From the NCBI GenBank assembly GCA_002471665.1, contig DKQK01000025.1, forward strand, positions 129,522 through 193,521: 64,000 nucleotides of DNA. The letters are read 5' to 3'. This document shows, piece by piece, positions 34,299 to 43,115 of this stretch. A program made the translations under genes and the position numbers. The stretch is from Gammaproteobacteria bacterium UBA7310. GTDB taxonomy: Bacteria; Pseudomonadota; Gammaproteobacteria; Pseudomonadales; Ketobacteraceae. A model generated the notes under the pieces. It saw nothing but the letters and a program-made list of their open reading frames with translations. It did no database searches and was not told where the DNA came from. The first letter of the stretch is position 1. Each line of letters starts with the position of its first letter.

Positions 34299-35072
34299 AT
34301 GTCCGCTGCCAAGCCACAGCTAAACACCATCCTGCATCATCCGGCCATCTGGCGGGCGGCGGATGGCATGCGCAGCAAACAGTGCCGACAACAGGATTTT
34401 GCAACCGTTGCCACAGGCTACCATGCACTGGATCAGGTACTGCCGGAAGGCGGTTTGCCCGTTACCGGCGTTACCGAAATCCTGTGCCCCCACTGGGGTT
34501 GTGGCGAAGTAGAACTGGTCTCCTCAGCACTGGCCTCACTCAGCCAGCAAGCACGCTGGCTGGTGTGGGTCAACCCACCCTGGATGCCCTATGCACCGGC
34601 ACTCATGCAACAGGGAATAGCACTGGAAAACACGCTGGTTGTACACAGCCAGCAAGACAAAGACACGCTTTGGGCCATGGAACAGTGTCTGTCTTCGGGT
34701 GCCTGCAGCGCCGTACAGGGCTGGCCCCGCAACCCCACGCCACAACACATTCGGCGCCTGCAACTGGCCGCCCAGAAAGGCAACAGCCTGTGCCTGTTGA
34801 TGCGGCCCCAGGCACAAATGCAGCAACCCTCCCCGGCACCACTGCGCCTGGAGATGGGCCCTCTGCAACAAGAGCTCCAGGTACGGGTGGTAAAATGCCG
34901 TGGCCACTGGGGATCACCCTGGTTGCGCCTGGCCCGCCCCGGCCATCATTCATCCACCACACTGCATGGCAACGCCCCGGCCGCTGCACACAAGCCGGCC
35001 GCCACACTGCCCACCCGTCCGGTCGGGGCCTGCGCAACGGGTTTCTATTCCGCACCCCATTCCGGAGGCTGA
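34299..35072 (+). CDS. imuA: ImuA, RecA-like component of the SOS mutasome
   Basis: A 257-residue protein of the ImuA (SulA2/RecA-like) family. The order ATGYHALDQVLPEGGLPVTGV and TEILCPHWGCGEVELVSSAL corresponds to the RecA core, but the Walker A element is CPHWGCGEV, lacking the Lys-Thr, so ATP hydrolysis is doubtful, as in other ImuA proteins. It works with ImuB and DnaE2 in damage-induced mutagenesis. ATG 34299 has GAGAG at 5-base spacing; an in-frame ATG at 34287 lacks one. The stop is 1 base before the imuB start. Confidence 0.92.
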   Translation: MSAAKPQLNTILHHPAIWRAADGMRSKQCRQQDFATVATGYHALDQVLPEGGLPVTGVTEILCPHWGCGEVELVSSALASLSQQARWLVWVNPPWMPYAPALMQQGIALENTLVVHSQQDKDTLWAMEQCLSSGACSAVQGWPRNPTPQHIRRLQLAAQKGNSLCLLMRPQAQMQQPSPAPLRLEMGPLQQELQVRVVKCRGHWGSPWLRLARPGHHSSTTLHGNAPAAAHKPAATLPTRPVGACATGFYSAPHSGG

Positions 35073-35073
35073 G

Positions 35074-36510
35074 ATGCTCTGGGCCTGTCTGCATTTTCCC
35101 GCACTGGCGCTGAACCTGGTGGAACAAGGAGCCCCTGCCGCACAACCACTGGTGGTGGAAATTACCCGCAAACAGCGCCGACTGGTGCTGTACGCCAATC
35201 AGCCTGCGCTACAATCGGGCATTGTGCCCGGCATGACCATTCCCACAGCACAAAGCCTGGTGCGGAATCTGCAATGCCAGCCCTATTCTCCCGACGGCGA
35301 ACAACAGGCACTGCAACAACTGGGGCACTGGGCCTATGAGTTCACCCCCCACATCCGCCCCCATGGGCAGAACAATTTACTGCTGGAGGTCAGTCACAGC
35401 CTGAAGCTGTTCAATGGGCAACAGGCTCTGGCACAACAGCTTCTGCAACAGTTGCCTGCGGGATTCACGCCCTTCAGTCTGGCCTTTGCCGACACGGATA
35501 TGGCAGCACTGCTGTTTGCCCAGGCTCACGAAAGCAGTAATCAGGCGCTTTTTTTTTCACTGCAGGATGTGCATGACTACGATGTACAGTGGCTGGATAT
35601 CGCCACCGCGCAAAAGGAATTGCTGTACAGTATGGGGATCAGAACCGTAGGCCAGCTGCTGGCCTTGCCCCGCGATACCCTGGGCAAACGTTTTGGTGAC
35701 GCTTTCACCCATTACCTTAATCTGCTCACCGGTGAACGCAAAAGCCCCTTGCCCCACTGGAACCTGCCGCCACAGTTCCAGACTGAGCTGGACTTTGTGC
35801 AGGAACTGGATAATGCCCAGCATCTGCTATTCCCCATCCGCCACCTCTTGAGCCGCCTGGAACATTATCTGTATGCCCGGCAGTCTGCCGTCAGCCGTTT
35901 TCTGTTTTCCCTACTGTTACGTAGCCGCCAGACACAATCATGGCCCATTGAACTGGCCACCCCCATGCACCGTTTGGCCGATATTCTGCCTCTGGTTCAA
36001 CTTAAACTGGAAACATTACAACTGGCAGCACCCGTGCTGACGCTGCGGCTCAGGGCAGATCAATTCCATGGGCTGCATGTTCAGCAGCGAGACCTGTTTC
36101 GCCCCCAGCAGCCGGATCACATTAGCCGCTACCAATTGGTGGATCGACTGCAGACACGGCTGGGAAAACAACAGGTACACAGCCTGGGCATGGTGTCGGA
36201 TCACCGCCCGGAGCACTGTTGGTACTCGGCGACACCGGGGCAGGGCCAGGCACTTCAGCATCCCTCGGAGCAGCGTCCATTCTGGCTTTTGCAGCATCCA
36301 CAAAAACTGCGCAGCAAAAAGGGATTACCGGTTTACCACGTTCCGTTGCAACTGCTGAAGGGGCCGGAGCGCATTGACACCGGCTGGTGGGATAATACTC
36401 CGGTAAACCGGGATTATTACATTGCGCAACAGGGTAATGGCCAACACCTGTGGGTATACCGGGATCGGGATAACCAGGACTGGTTTCTGCACGGACTCTT
36501 CTCGTTATAA
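35074..36510 (+). CDS. imuB: ImuB, inactive Y-family polymerase-like protein
   Basis: A 478-residue Y-family-like protein that links DnaE2 to the sliding clamp. The polymerase fold is recognisable (RLVLYANQPALQSGIVPGM; MGIRTVGQLLALPRDTLGKR as helix-hairpin-helix), but the metal-binding carboxylates of DinB are missing: the first strand reads LWACLHFPALALN. This is the normal state for ImuB. RERIDTGWWDNTPVNRDYYI-like C-terminal text (GPERIDTGWWDNTPVNRDYY) is a strong family signature. It starts 1 base after the imuA stop with GGAGG upstream, so translation is coupled. Unusually, dnaE2 does not follow directly; an acyltransferase gene intervenes. Confidence 0.94.
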   Translation: MLWACLHFPALALNLVEQGAPAAQPLVVEITRKQRRLVLYANQPALQSGIVPGMTIPTAQSLVRNLQCQPYSPDGEQQALQQLGHWAYEFTPHIRPHGQNNLLLEVSHSLKLFNGQQALAQQLLQQLPAGFTPFSLAFADTDMAALLFAQAHESSNQALFFSLQDVHDYDVQWLDIATAQKELLYSMGIRTVGQLLALPRDTLGKRFGDAFTHYLNLLTGERKSPLPHWNLPPQFQTELDFVQELDNAQHLLFPIRHLLSRLEHYLYARQSAVSRFLFSLLLRSRQTQSWPIELATPMHRLADILPLVQLKLETLQLAAPVLTLRLRADQFHGLHVQQRDLFRPQQPDHISRYQLVDRLQTRLGKQQVHSLGMVSDHRPEHCWYSATPGQGQALQHPSEQRPFWLLQHPQKLRSKKGLPVYHVPLQLLKGPERIDTGWWDNTPVNRDYYIAQQGNGQHLWVYRDRDNQDWFLHGLFSL

Positions 36511-36617
36511 CCATGGAATGGCCGTAAGCCGGATTGCAATTTGCAACAGTACTTCACTTGGCCTGATTTTGCTGATGCAGTAATCTGCCGGAAGCACGCG
36601 ACAAAAAGAACAAAAAG

Positions 36618-37958
36618 ATGAACAAAAAAACAACCGATGCAACCATGACTATTGCCGGTTTATGGTCAGTAAAACGCAATTTCAAGGCCCTGACCGACGA
36701 CAGCTCCAACACCTTTTATCTGATTAATGGCCTGCGATTTTTCGGCATGGTCTGGATACTGCTGGCTCACACCATCTTTGTGTACAGCCTGTACAACGGC
36801 AAAGAGGTTTTCTTTCAGTCGCTGGAGGATGCCCCCTTCTATCTGTGGTGGATCTGGAATGCCGACAAGGGTGTTGACCTGTTCTTTGTGGTCAGTGGTT
36901 TTCTGATCAGCCTGATGCTGCTGAAGGAGCAGAACAAAACCGGTGATATTCAGTTAAAACGGTTTTATTTGCGCCGCTACCTGCGGCTTACACCACTGTA
37001 TGCCGTGATTGCCATTATCTTTTGGGTAAGCGGTGCCCGTAATCACGAATGGATCTGGGCCAACCTGCTTTACGTCAACAATTTTCTGCATCCGGACAAC
37101 ATGGCCCTGCAGTGGACCTGGACGCTGGCGGTGGAAGAACAGTTCTACCTTTTATTGCCTTTGATTCTGATTTTCATTGCCAAATCGCCCCAGCGGTCGT
37201 TTATGAAAACCATGCTGGGCCTGCTGGTGTTGTCACTGCTGATCCGGGCGGGTGTGCTGTATTACTACCAGGAACTGTGGAACGGTCATTACCGGGATAT
37301 GCTATCCGATAAAACCGTCTCCATGATTTTCTATGGCAAGCTGTACGACAACCTGGCCACCCGCTTTGGTCCGCTGATCGTGGGAGTGATCGCCGGTTAT
37401 GGTTACTGCTTCCATCAACAGGCCATTCGCCACTGGGCCTGCGCCACACCTTATCGTCCGCTACTGCTGAACCTTCTGAGTATGGGCACCATTGTGTTTT
37501 TTATGCACTTTCCCATCATGGAATCCCGCTTCAGCGAACCCGGTAACGGGTTACGCCTCTACCTGATCTGCAATCGCACGTTATTCAGCATCGCTTTTGC
37601 CTGGTTTTTGATGTCTGCCTTTCTGCAATTGAGCCACGCACGGCTCTTTTCCTGGTTTTATTCCCTCAGAATCTGGCACCCGTTGGGGCAGCTAACCTAT
37701 TCCATTTATCTGTTGCACCTGATCGTCATTCTGCTGGTGGTACACCCGCTCAACCAATATGTCCACACCCTGGAATTATCGCCAGCCCAAGCCATGCTCA
37801 CCACCGTCAGCCTGGGGGCCTTTCTGTCTCTGATTGTGACCATTATTCTCGGCGTGCTGTGCTGGCTGCTCATTGAAAAACCGTTCCTCAATATGCGGGA
37901 ACTGATGGCTGTCAATCGCGGTGCCACCAAACCCACCCCCATGGAATCCAGGGCCTGA
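36618..37958 (+). CDS. Acyltransferase 3 family membrane protein inside the imu cassette
   Basis: A 446-residue protein with about ten membrane helices. INGLRFFGMVWILLAHTIF (family RxxA-H position), GVDLFFVVSGFLISLMLL, FYLRRYLRLTPLYAVI and WTLAVEEQFYLLLPLI are the characteristic motifs of the NolL/OafA/WecH-type family, which O-acylates glycans. It differs in type from the OpgC-like protein at 31403-32563. It lies 107 bases after imuB and 78 before dnaE2 on the same strand, with no LexA box of its own, so it may be transcribed from the imuA promoter during SOS. GAACAAAAAGATG context gives only a weak ribosome-binding site. Confidence 0.92.
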   Translation: MNKKTTDATMTIAGLWSVKRNFKALTDDSSNTFYLINGLRFFGMVWILLAHTIFVYSLYNGKEVFFQSLEDAPFYLWWIWNADKGVDLFFVVSGFLISLMLLKEQNKTGDIQLKRFYLRRYLRLTPLYAVIAIIFWVSGARNHEWIWANLLYVNNFLHPDNMALQWTWTLAVEEQFYLLLPLILIFIAKSPQRSFMKTMLGLLVLSLLIRAGVLYYYQELWNGHYRDMLSDKTVSMIFYGKLYDNLATRFGPLIVGVIAGYGYCFHQQAIRHWACATPYRPLLLNLLSMGTIVFFMHFPIMESRFSEPGNGLRLYLICNRTLFSIAFAWFLMSAFLQLSHARLFSWFYSLRIWHPLGQLTYSIYLLHLIVILLVVHPLNQYVHTLELSPAQAMLTTVSLGAFLSLIVTIILGVLCWLLIEKPFLNMRELMAVNRGATKPTPMESRA

Positions 37959-37983
37959 TGCGGGCAACATAAAGCCAAAGACA

Positions 37984-38036
37984 TAGACCCACTCCATGCA
38001 TGGCACTATACTGTATATTTTTACAGTATAGTGCCA
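37984..38036 (+). promoter_or_regulatory. dnaE2 SOS promoter with LexA box in a 36-base palindrome
   Basis: LexA box CTGTATATTTTTACAG at 38011-38026. It is the centre of a longer perfect inverted repeat: TGGCACTATACTGTA (38001-38015) and TACAGTATAGTGCCA (38022-38036) around TATTTT. TAGACC (37984-37989) and TATACT (38007-38012), 17 bases apart, form a promoter; transcription would start near 38019. The final base of the palindrome is the A of the dnaE2 ATG, and no Shine-Dalgarno sequence is visible. Confidence 0.85.
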
Positions 38037-41000
38037 TGTTGTATTCCGAACTCCACTGCTTTACCAATTTCAGTTTTCTTAAAGGCGCCTCTCACCCGGA
38101 AGAGATGGTGCAGCAGGCCGCCGCGCTGGGGTACCAGGCACTGGCCATTACCGACGAGTGTTCCGTGGCCGGGGTGGTCCGCGCCCATGTGGAAGCCCGC
38201 CGGCACAATATCAAGCTGATCATCGGCACAGACGTCATCACAGAAGAGCAACTGCACCTGGTTATTCTGGCCCCCACCCGCCGCGCCTATGGTCAGCTCT
38301 GCACCCTGATCAGCCGGGCCCGCAACCGCAGAGAGAAAGGCCAATACCAGCTGCGGGTCAACGACCTGCATCCTGCCACCAGTGAATGCCTGTTTATCTG
38401 GCTGCCCAGCCTCGGACAATGCCGGCAGCCGGATGACCACTGCCAGCAGCTGCTGACCCATTGCGCCCAGCGCCTGTGGATCGGGCTGGAGAATAACCTG
38501 AGACAATCCGATCCCGAACTGAGCCGGCAACGGCAATGGCTGGCACAACAACTGGCATGCCCGGTGGTGGCCTGTGGCAACGTTCACTGCCACCTGCCGG
38601 AACGGCAGCCACTACAGGATGTACTTACCGCCATTCGCCTCAACACCCACGTCCACAGCGCCGGCTTTCAACTGCATGCCAACCGGGAAACCAGCCTGCG
38701 CCCCCTGCCTGTCATTGAGCGCCTGTATCCGGCCGCGGCCATCCGTGAAACCCAGAACATTGCCGGGCAATGTCATTTCTCACTGGATGAACTGCGCTAC
38801 GAATACCCCCGGGAGGTCGTACCGCCGGGACACAGTGCTCAATCCTGGCTGCGTCAACTGGTGGAAACCGGTATCAAGGAACGCTGGCCCGATGGGGTTC
38901 AGCCCTCCGTTCGGGCTCAGATCGAACAGGAACTGGAGCTGATTCACGAGTTGAATTACGAATACTATTTTCTCACGGTATACGACATCGTCCAGTTTGC
39001 CCGCAGCCAGAAAATACTGTGCCAGGGGCGCGGCTCAGCGGCCAATTCCGCCGTGTGCTTCTGCCTGTTCATTACCGAAGTGGATCCCGCCAAAAGCAAT
39101 CTGCTGTTCGAACGCTTTATTTCCAGGGAACGCCATGAGCCGCCGGATATTGATGTGGATTTCGAGCACGAAAGGCGCGAGGAAGTGATCCAGTTCATCT
39201 ATCGCAAATACGGCCGGCAACGGGCTGCACTGACCGCCACCGTCATCAGCTACCGTATCAAAAGTGCTATTCGTGACGTGGGCAAGGCCATCGGTTTCGA
39301 TCAGACACTGCTGGATCAACTGGCCAAGTCCATTGCCTGGTGGGATAAACAGGATCAGCTGCCCCAGCGCCTACAGGAACTGGGTATCGACATCCACAAT
39401 CCCCGTATCCAGCGTTTCAAAGAGTTAGTGGACACCCTGTTGGGCTTCCCCCGCCACCTGTCCCAGCATGTGGGGGGCTTTATTATTTCCGCCGGGCCTT
39501 TGGATCAACTGGTGCCCATTGAAAATGCCGCCATGGCAGAGCGCACGGTGGTGCAATGGGATAAGGACGACATCGAGGCCCTGGGCCTGATGAAAGTGGA
39601 TGTGCTGGCCCTGGGCATGTTGACGGCCATCCGCAAAAGCTTTGACCTGATCCAACAGCTGCGTGGCCAGCAGTGGACCCTGGCCACCCTGCCGGCGGAA
39701 GACCCTGCAACCTATGATCTGCTGCAGCAGGGGGACAGCGTGGGGGTTTTTCAGGTGGAATCCCGTGCCCAGATGGCCATGCTGCCACGGCTGAAACCGG
39801 CCTGCTTTTATGATCTGGTGATCGAGGTGGCCATCGTTCGCCCCGGCCCCATTCAGGGGGATATGGTGCATCCTTACCTGCGCCGCCGGCAGGGCCTGGA
39901 AACCGTGAGCTATGTCAGCCCGGACGTAAAACAGGTGCTGGAACGCACCTTGGGAGTGCCTATTTTTCAGGAACAGGTGATTGAGCTGGCGATGGTGGCG
40001 GCCGGTTTCAGCGCCGGAGAAGCCGACCAATTACGCCGTGCCATGGCGGCCTGGAAGCGCAAAGGGCAACTGCAGCAATACGAGGAAAAACTGGCGCAGG
40101 GTTTGTTGCACCGGGGATATTCCATCGACTTCGCCCAACGCATCATTTCCCAGATCCGGGGCTTTGGTGAATACGGGTTTCCCGAATCCCATGCCGCCAG
40201 CTTCGCTTTGCTGGTGTACGCCTCCGCCTGGCTGAAATGCCATGAGCCCGCGGCCTTCTGCTGCGCCCTGCTCAACAGTCAGCCCATGGGATTTTATTCA
40301 CCATCACAGCTGGTGCAGGATGTAAAACGCCATCAGGTGGAAGTACGCCCGGTGGATGTCCAATGCAGTCTGTGGGAGCATCATCTCGAAACCGATTCAC
40401 TGCACCGGCATCCCACACGGCAACCGGCTATCCGCCTGGGATTGCGGTTGGTAAAAAACCTGTCCCGCAATGCCGCGGACACACTGCTGACGCAACGGCA
40501 GGACAGGCCGTTCCAGTCCATGGCCGACCTGCAACAACGCTGCCACCTGAGCAAACGGGATATGGATGCGCTGGCCCATGCCAATGCCTTTATTGCCCTG
40601 ACCCCACACCGTTTTCAGGCACGTTGGGAAGCCCAGGGCCTGCAACAGGAAACCCCCTTGCTGCAACAACAGCACCAGCAGGAAACAGCGGTGACGTTAC
40701 CTGCCCCCAGCGAAGCCGAAAACCTGAATCAGGATTATCACAGCCTGGGGTTGACCCTGGGCCGCCATCCCATGGCGTTACTGCGCAACCACCCTGCGCT
40801 GAAAGGCTACAAGCGCCATCAGGATCTGTATGCGCTGGGCCACAAACGGTTTGTACGCATCGCCGGGCTGGTGACCGGACGCCAACGGCCGGGCACCGCC
40901 ACCGGCGTGGTATTTATCACCCTGGAAGACGAAACCGGCAACAGCAACATTGTGGTGTGGCGTGATCTGGTGGAACGCAATCGGTCCGCGGTCGTGCACT

Positions 41001-41128
41001 CCCGCATGCTGAAGATCAAGGGCGTGGTTGAGCGGGAAGGCAGTGTCATACATGTGATTGCCGGCCAGATTGAGGATTGCAGTCATTTGCTGGGAGAGCT
41101 GGAAACCCGCTCCCGGGATTTTCACTGA
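38036..41128 (+). CDS. dnaE2: Error-prone DNA polymerase DnaE2 (ImuC)
   Basis: A 1030-residue C-family polymerase for translesion synthesis. N-terminal PHP domain (LHCFTNFSFLKGASHPEEM; YQALAITDECSVAGVVRAHV), palm with the catalytic acidic motif RHEPPDIDVDFEHERREEVI and a third Asp in GLMKVDVLALGML, fingers with QVGF/VGVFQVESRAQM, and the C-terminal OB domain (VRIAGLVTGRQRPGTATGVV; FITLEDETGNSNIVVW). Length fits DnaE2 (about 1030-1080), clearly shorter than replicative DnaE. The start at 38036 gives MLYSELHCFTNFSFL, the family N-terminus. It has its own LexA-controlled promoter and ends 14 bases from the convergent thpR gene. Confidence 0.96.
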   Translation: MLYSELHCFTNFSFLKGASHPEEMVQQAAALGYQALAITDECSVAGVVRAHVEARRHNIKLIIGTDVITEEQLHLVILAPTRRAYGQLCTLISRARNRREKGQYQLRVNDLHPATSECLFIWLPSLGQCRQPDDHCQQLLTHCAQRLWIGLENNLRQSDPELSRQRQWLAQQLACPVVACGNVHCHLPERQPLQDVLTAIRLNTHVHSAGFQLHANRETSLRPLPVIERLYPAAAIRETQNIAGQCHFSLDELRYEYPREVVPPGHSAQSWLRQLVETGIKERWPDGVQPSVRAQIEQELELIHELNYEYYFLTVYDIVQFARSQKILCQGRGSAANSAVCFCLFITEVDPAKSNLLFERFISRERHEPPDIDVDFEHERREEVIQFIYRKYGRQRAALTATVISYRIKSAIRDVGKAIGFDQTLLDQLAKSIAWWDKQDQLPQRLQELGIDIHNPRIQRFKELVDTLLGFPRHLSQHVGGFIISAGPLDQLVPIENAAMAERTVVQWDKDDIEALGLMKVDVLALGMLTAIRKSFDLIQQLRGQQWTLATLPAEDPATYDLLQQGDSVGVFQVESRAQMAMLPRLKPACFYDLVIEVAIVRPGPIQGDMVHPYLRRRQGLETVSYVSPDVKQVLERTLGVPIFQEQVIELAMVAAGFSAGEADQLRRAMAAWKRKGQLQQYEEKLAQGLLHRGYSIDFAQRIISQIRGFGEYGFPESHAASFALLVYASAWLKCHEPAAFCCALLNSQPMGFYSPSQLVQDVKRHQVEVRPVDVQCSLWEHHLETDSLHRHPTRQPAIRLGLRLVKNLSRNAADTLLTQRQDRPFQSMADLQQRCHLSKRDMDALAHANAFIALTPHRFQARWEAQGLQQETPLLQQQHQQETAVTLPAPSEAENLNQDYHSLGLTLGRHPMALLRNHPALKGYKRHQDLYALGHKRFVRIAGLVTGRQRPGTATGVVFITLEDETGNSNIVVWRDLVERNRSAVVHSRMLKIKGVVEREGSVIHVIAGQIEDCSHLLGELETRSRDFH

Positions 41129-41142
41129 TCGCCCTCCCCCAT

Positions 41143-41721
41143 TCAGATCAGCGCTACCTCCCACACAGGCTCATACTCAGATCCGGAAGGCAGAAGGCGA
41201 CTTCGATACAAAACCAACGACGACACCGGCATGTTTATCGCCACGGGCTGAAACAAGGGCCGCCTGCTCCCTCCCCGGCCCAGTCGGCCGTCCAGTCGGC
41301 CTAAGGTAACATGCGGCCGATAAGGGCGTTTTTCCACCGCCAAGCCTTGCCTAGCCAGCACTGCATGCACACTCGACAGCAGACCCTTTAACGCCGCAGT
41401 ACACTCCAACTCCAATGCAACAATTCGGGATTTGGCATCCGGGAATCCACTTACCGCCACACCTTCCAGCACAAACGCCGGCACGGCCGCAAGCGCAGAC
41501 TGCAGGGGGGCCTGCAGGCATAATACGGTTTCCGGTGTTTGATCACCAAGGAACGCCAACGTCATATGCCGGTTCGACGCCGCCACCCAACGCACCGAGC
41601 CTTCTGCATAAAAAGGCTTGAGCCGGGTAACTGCTGAATCCAGCAAGGCGCTACTCTGTGCCGCCAGAGGCACCGCCAAAAAACAGCGGATGAGATCATC
41701 ACCTGTGATGTCTGTTTTCAT
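41143..41721 (-). CDS. thpR: RNA 2',3'-cyclic phosphodiesterase (2H family, LigT)
   Basis: A 192-residue member of the 2H phosphoesterase family with the two required motifs, HMTLAFLGD (about residue 52) and HVTLGRLD (about 136). IRCFLAVPL at the start and LVLYRSRLLPSGSEYEPVWE at the end match ThpR. In E. coli the enzyme opens 2',3'-cyclic phosphates and can ligate tRNA halves in vitro; its physiological role is unclear. It is convergent with dnaE2 with 14 bases between. Confidence 0.92.
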   Translation of the reverse strand: MKTDITGDDLIRCFLAVPLAAQSSALLDSAVTRLKPFYAEGSVRWVAASNRHMTLAFLGDQTPETVLCLQAPLQSALAAVPAFVLEGVAVSGFPDAKSRIVALELECTAALKGLLSSVHAVLARQGLAVEKRPYRPHVTLGRLDGRLGRGGSRRPLFQPVAINMPVSSLVLYRSRLLPSGSEYEPVWEVALI

Positions 41722-41757
41722 GCTTCCATTGTGAACAACGAATCAGAAAACACAACG

Positions 41758-41783
41758 AAAAAAGCCCCCCGTCACGAGGGGCT
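41758..41783 (-). terminator. Intrinsic terminator after ompW
   Basis: On the minus strand AGCCCC-TCGTGACGG-GGGGCT (41783-41763, one internal mismatch possible) is followed by TTTTTTCG. It lies about 33 bases past the ompW stop and before thpR, so it should end ompW transcription. Typical G/C stem with T-run. Confidence 0.85.
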
Positions 41784-41815
41784 AAACCTAGAGAGTAAAG
41801 AGATCAAGAATCGGC

Positions 41816-42496
41816 TTAGAATTTGTAACCCACACCCACCATGTAAACCAGCGGGTCAATATCGACATCGGTGGTAACCTTGGCACCGGAATCCAGCTTG
41901 ATAGTGGCTTCGGTATCGATATCAATGGTCCAGATGGCGGCGTTCAGCACCAGGTTATCCGACAACTCATAGTCACACCCCAACTCAAACGCCAAACCGA
42001 ACGAGTCATCCAGCTTGACACTGCCGTCGTCCACATTGGCCTTGAATTCAGATGTCAGTTCTTCATCGAAAAAGATGGTGTAATTGAGGCCCACACCCAC
42101 ATAGGGCTGGAACTTGGCCGCGCTGTCCATGGGAAAATACTGCACACTCACCGTTGGTGGCAGGTGCTTCAGGTCAATGGCATCAAACTCATCACCCAAC
42201 CCTTTGGCGCTGACCGTGTGAGAAAACGGCGTTGCCGCCAACACTTCCACACCCACATCATCGCTCAGCATGTAGGTAAAGGTGATGCCCAGCTGGGTGT
42301 TATCATCCACATCAACCGACGTGCCCGCCACTTCGCTACCGTTAATAGCAAGAGGCGAACTGCTGGCATCAGGATCCACCATGGCAATGCCGCCGCGTAA
42401 AACCATATCGCCCTGTTCATACGCCAGCGCAGAACCCGACACCAAGGCCACACCCAAGGCCAAAACAGATACTGAAGCTTGTAATTTAGCAGCCAT
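41816..42496 (-). CDS. ompW: OmpW family outer-membrane protein
   Basis: A 226-residue exported barrel. Signal peptide LQASVSVLALGVALVSGSALA (5-25), then EQGDMVLRGGIAMVDPDASS, the standard OmpW N-terminus; GVEVLAATPFSHTVSAKG, KHLPPTVSVQYFPMDSAAKF and QPYVGVGLNYTIFFDE follow, and it ends in YMVGVGYKF with C-terminal Phe. The eight-stranded OmpW barrel carries small hydrophobic molecules in other species; alkane transport homologues (AlkL) belong here too. ATG 42496 has GAGGAAT upstream; a longer frame to 42577 does not begin with a signal peptide. Confidence 0.93.
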   Translation of the reverse strand: MAAKLQASVSVLALGVALVSGSALAYEQGDMVLRGGIAMVDPDASSSPLAINGSEVAGTSVDVDDNTQLGITFTYMLSDDVGVEVLAATPFSHTVSAKGLGDEFDAIDLKHLPPTVSVQYFPMDSAAKFQPYVGVGLNYTIFFDEELTSEFKANVDDGSVKLDDSFGLAFELGCDYELSDNLVLNAAIWTIDIDTEATIKLDSGAKVTTDVDIDPLVYMVGVGYKF

Positions 42497-42630
42497 ACTA
42501 TTCCTCAACTTTTCTATGTTAAAACAAGAATCTAGAAATTTAGGTTGGGTGTAGTCTAGGGTCTGCAAAAGATGCAATAATGATCTGAATCAACATACGT
42601 GGACGCACAAAACAATAAGGACTGCACAAA

Positions 42631-43086
42631 ATGACACAGATCAATTTTTCACGGATAACTGCCGGCTTTGTTTTAACTGCCGGCCTTTTTATGGGTGGTT
42701 GCGGATCCAATCCTGTAGCGAAAGGGGTTAACGGGAACCAGCTTGCCGACTGCCCCAGCAGCCCGAACTGCATTTCGTCAACAGCACAAAGTGAAGATAA
42801 GTTTTACCCCCACCTGACCTATCAGGGCACAACCGAGCAGGCCAAACACAAGCTTATGGAAGTACTGAATGCCTATCCCGGAGCCGAGATAGCCAACAAC
42901 GGCGATCACTACATCCATGCGCAATTCACAACGGCCATCATGCGTTTTACTGACGATGCGGAGTTTTTGATATTGGAAGATGGGATTCAGGTGCGCTCCG
43001 CGTCCAGGGTGGGCTACAGCGATCTGGGTAAAAACCGCAAGCGCATGGATGAAATCAGGGAATCATTCGAGCCCTGCTGCGAATAA
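42631..43086 (+). CDS. DUF1499 family lipoprotein
   Basis: A 151-residue precursor with a lipobox in TAGLFMGGC (Cys24). The mature part opens with LADCPSSPNCISSTAQ, the diagnostic DUF1499 stretch with two Cys, and continues as a compact beta/alpha domain (HYIHAQFTTAIMRFTDDAEF; VRSASRVGYSDLGKNRKRM). Function of the family is unknown; members are periplasmic or thylakoid-associated. AATAAGGACTG precedes the ATG. It is divergent from ompW. Confidence 0.88.
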   Translation: MTQINFSRITAGFVLTAGLFMGGCGSNPVAKGVNGNQLADCPSSPNCISSTAQSEDKFYPHLTYQGTTEQAKHKLMEVLNAYPGAEIANNGDHYIHAQFTTAIMRFTDDAEFLILEDGIQVRSASRVGYSDLGKNRKRMDEIRESFEPCCE

Positions 43087-43115
43087 CCGCAGGTGGCTTG
43101 CCAGCATGGCCGTAT

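Noticed and set aside
36618..37958. Acyltransferase as part of a mobile element
   Set aside because: No transposase, terminal inverted repeat, target duplication or integrase is visible around it.
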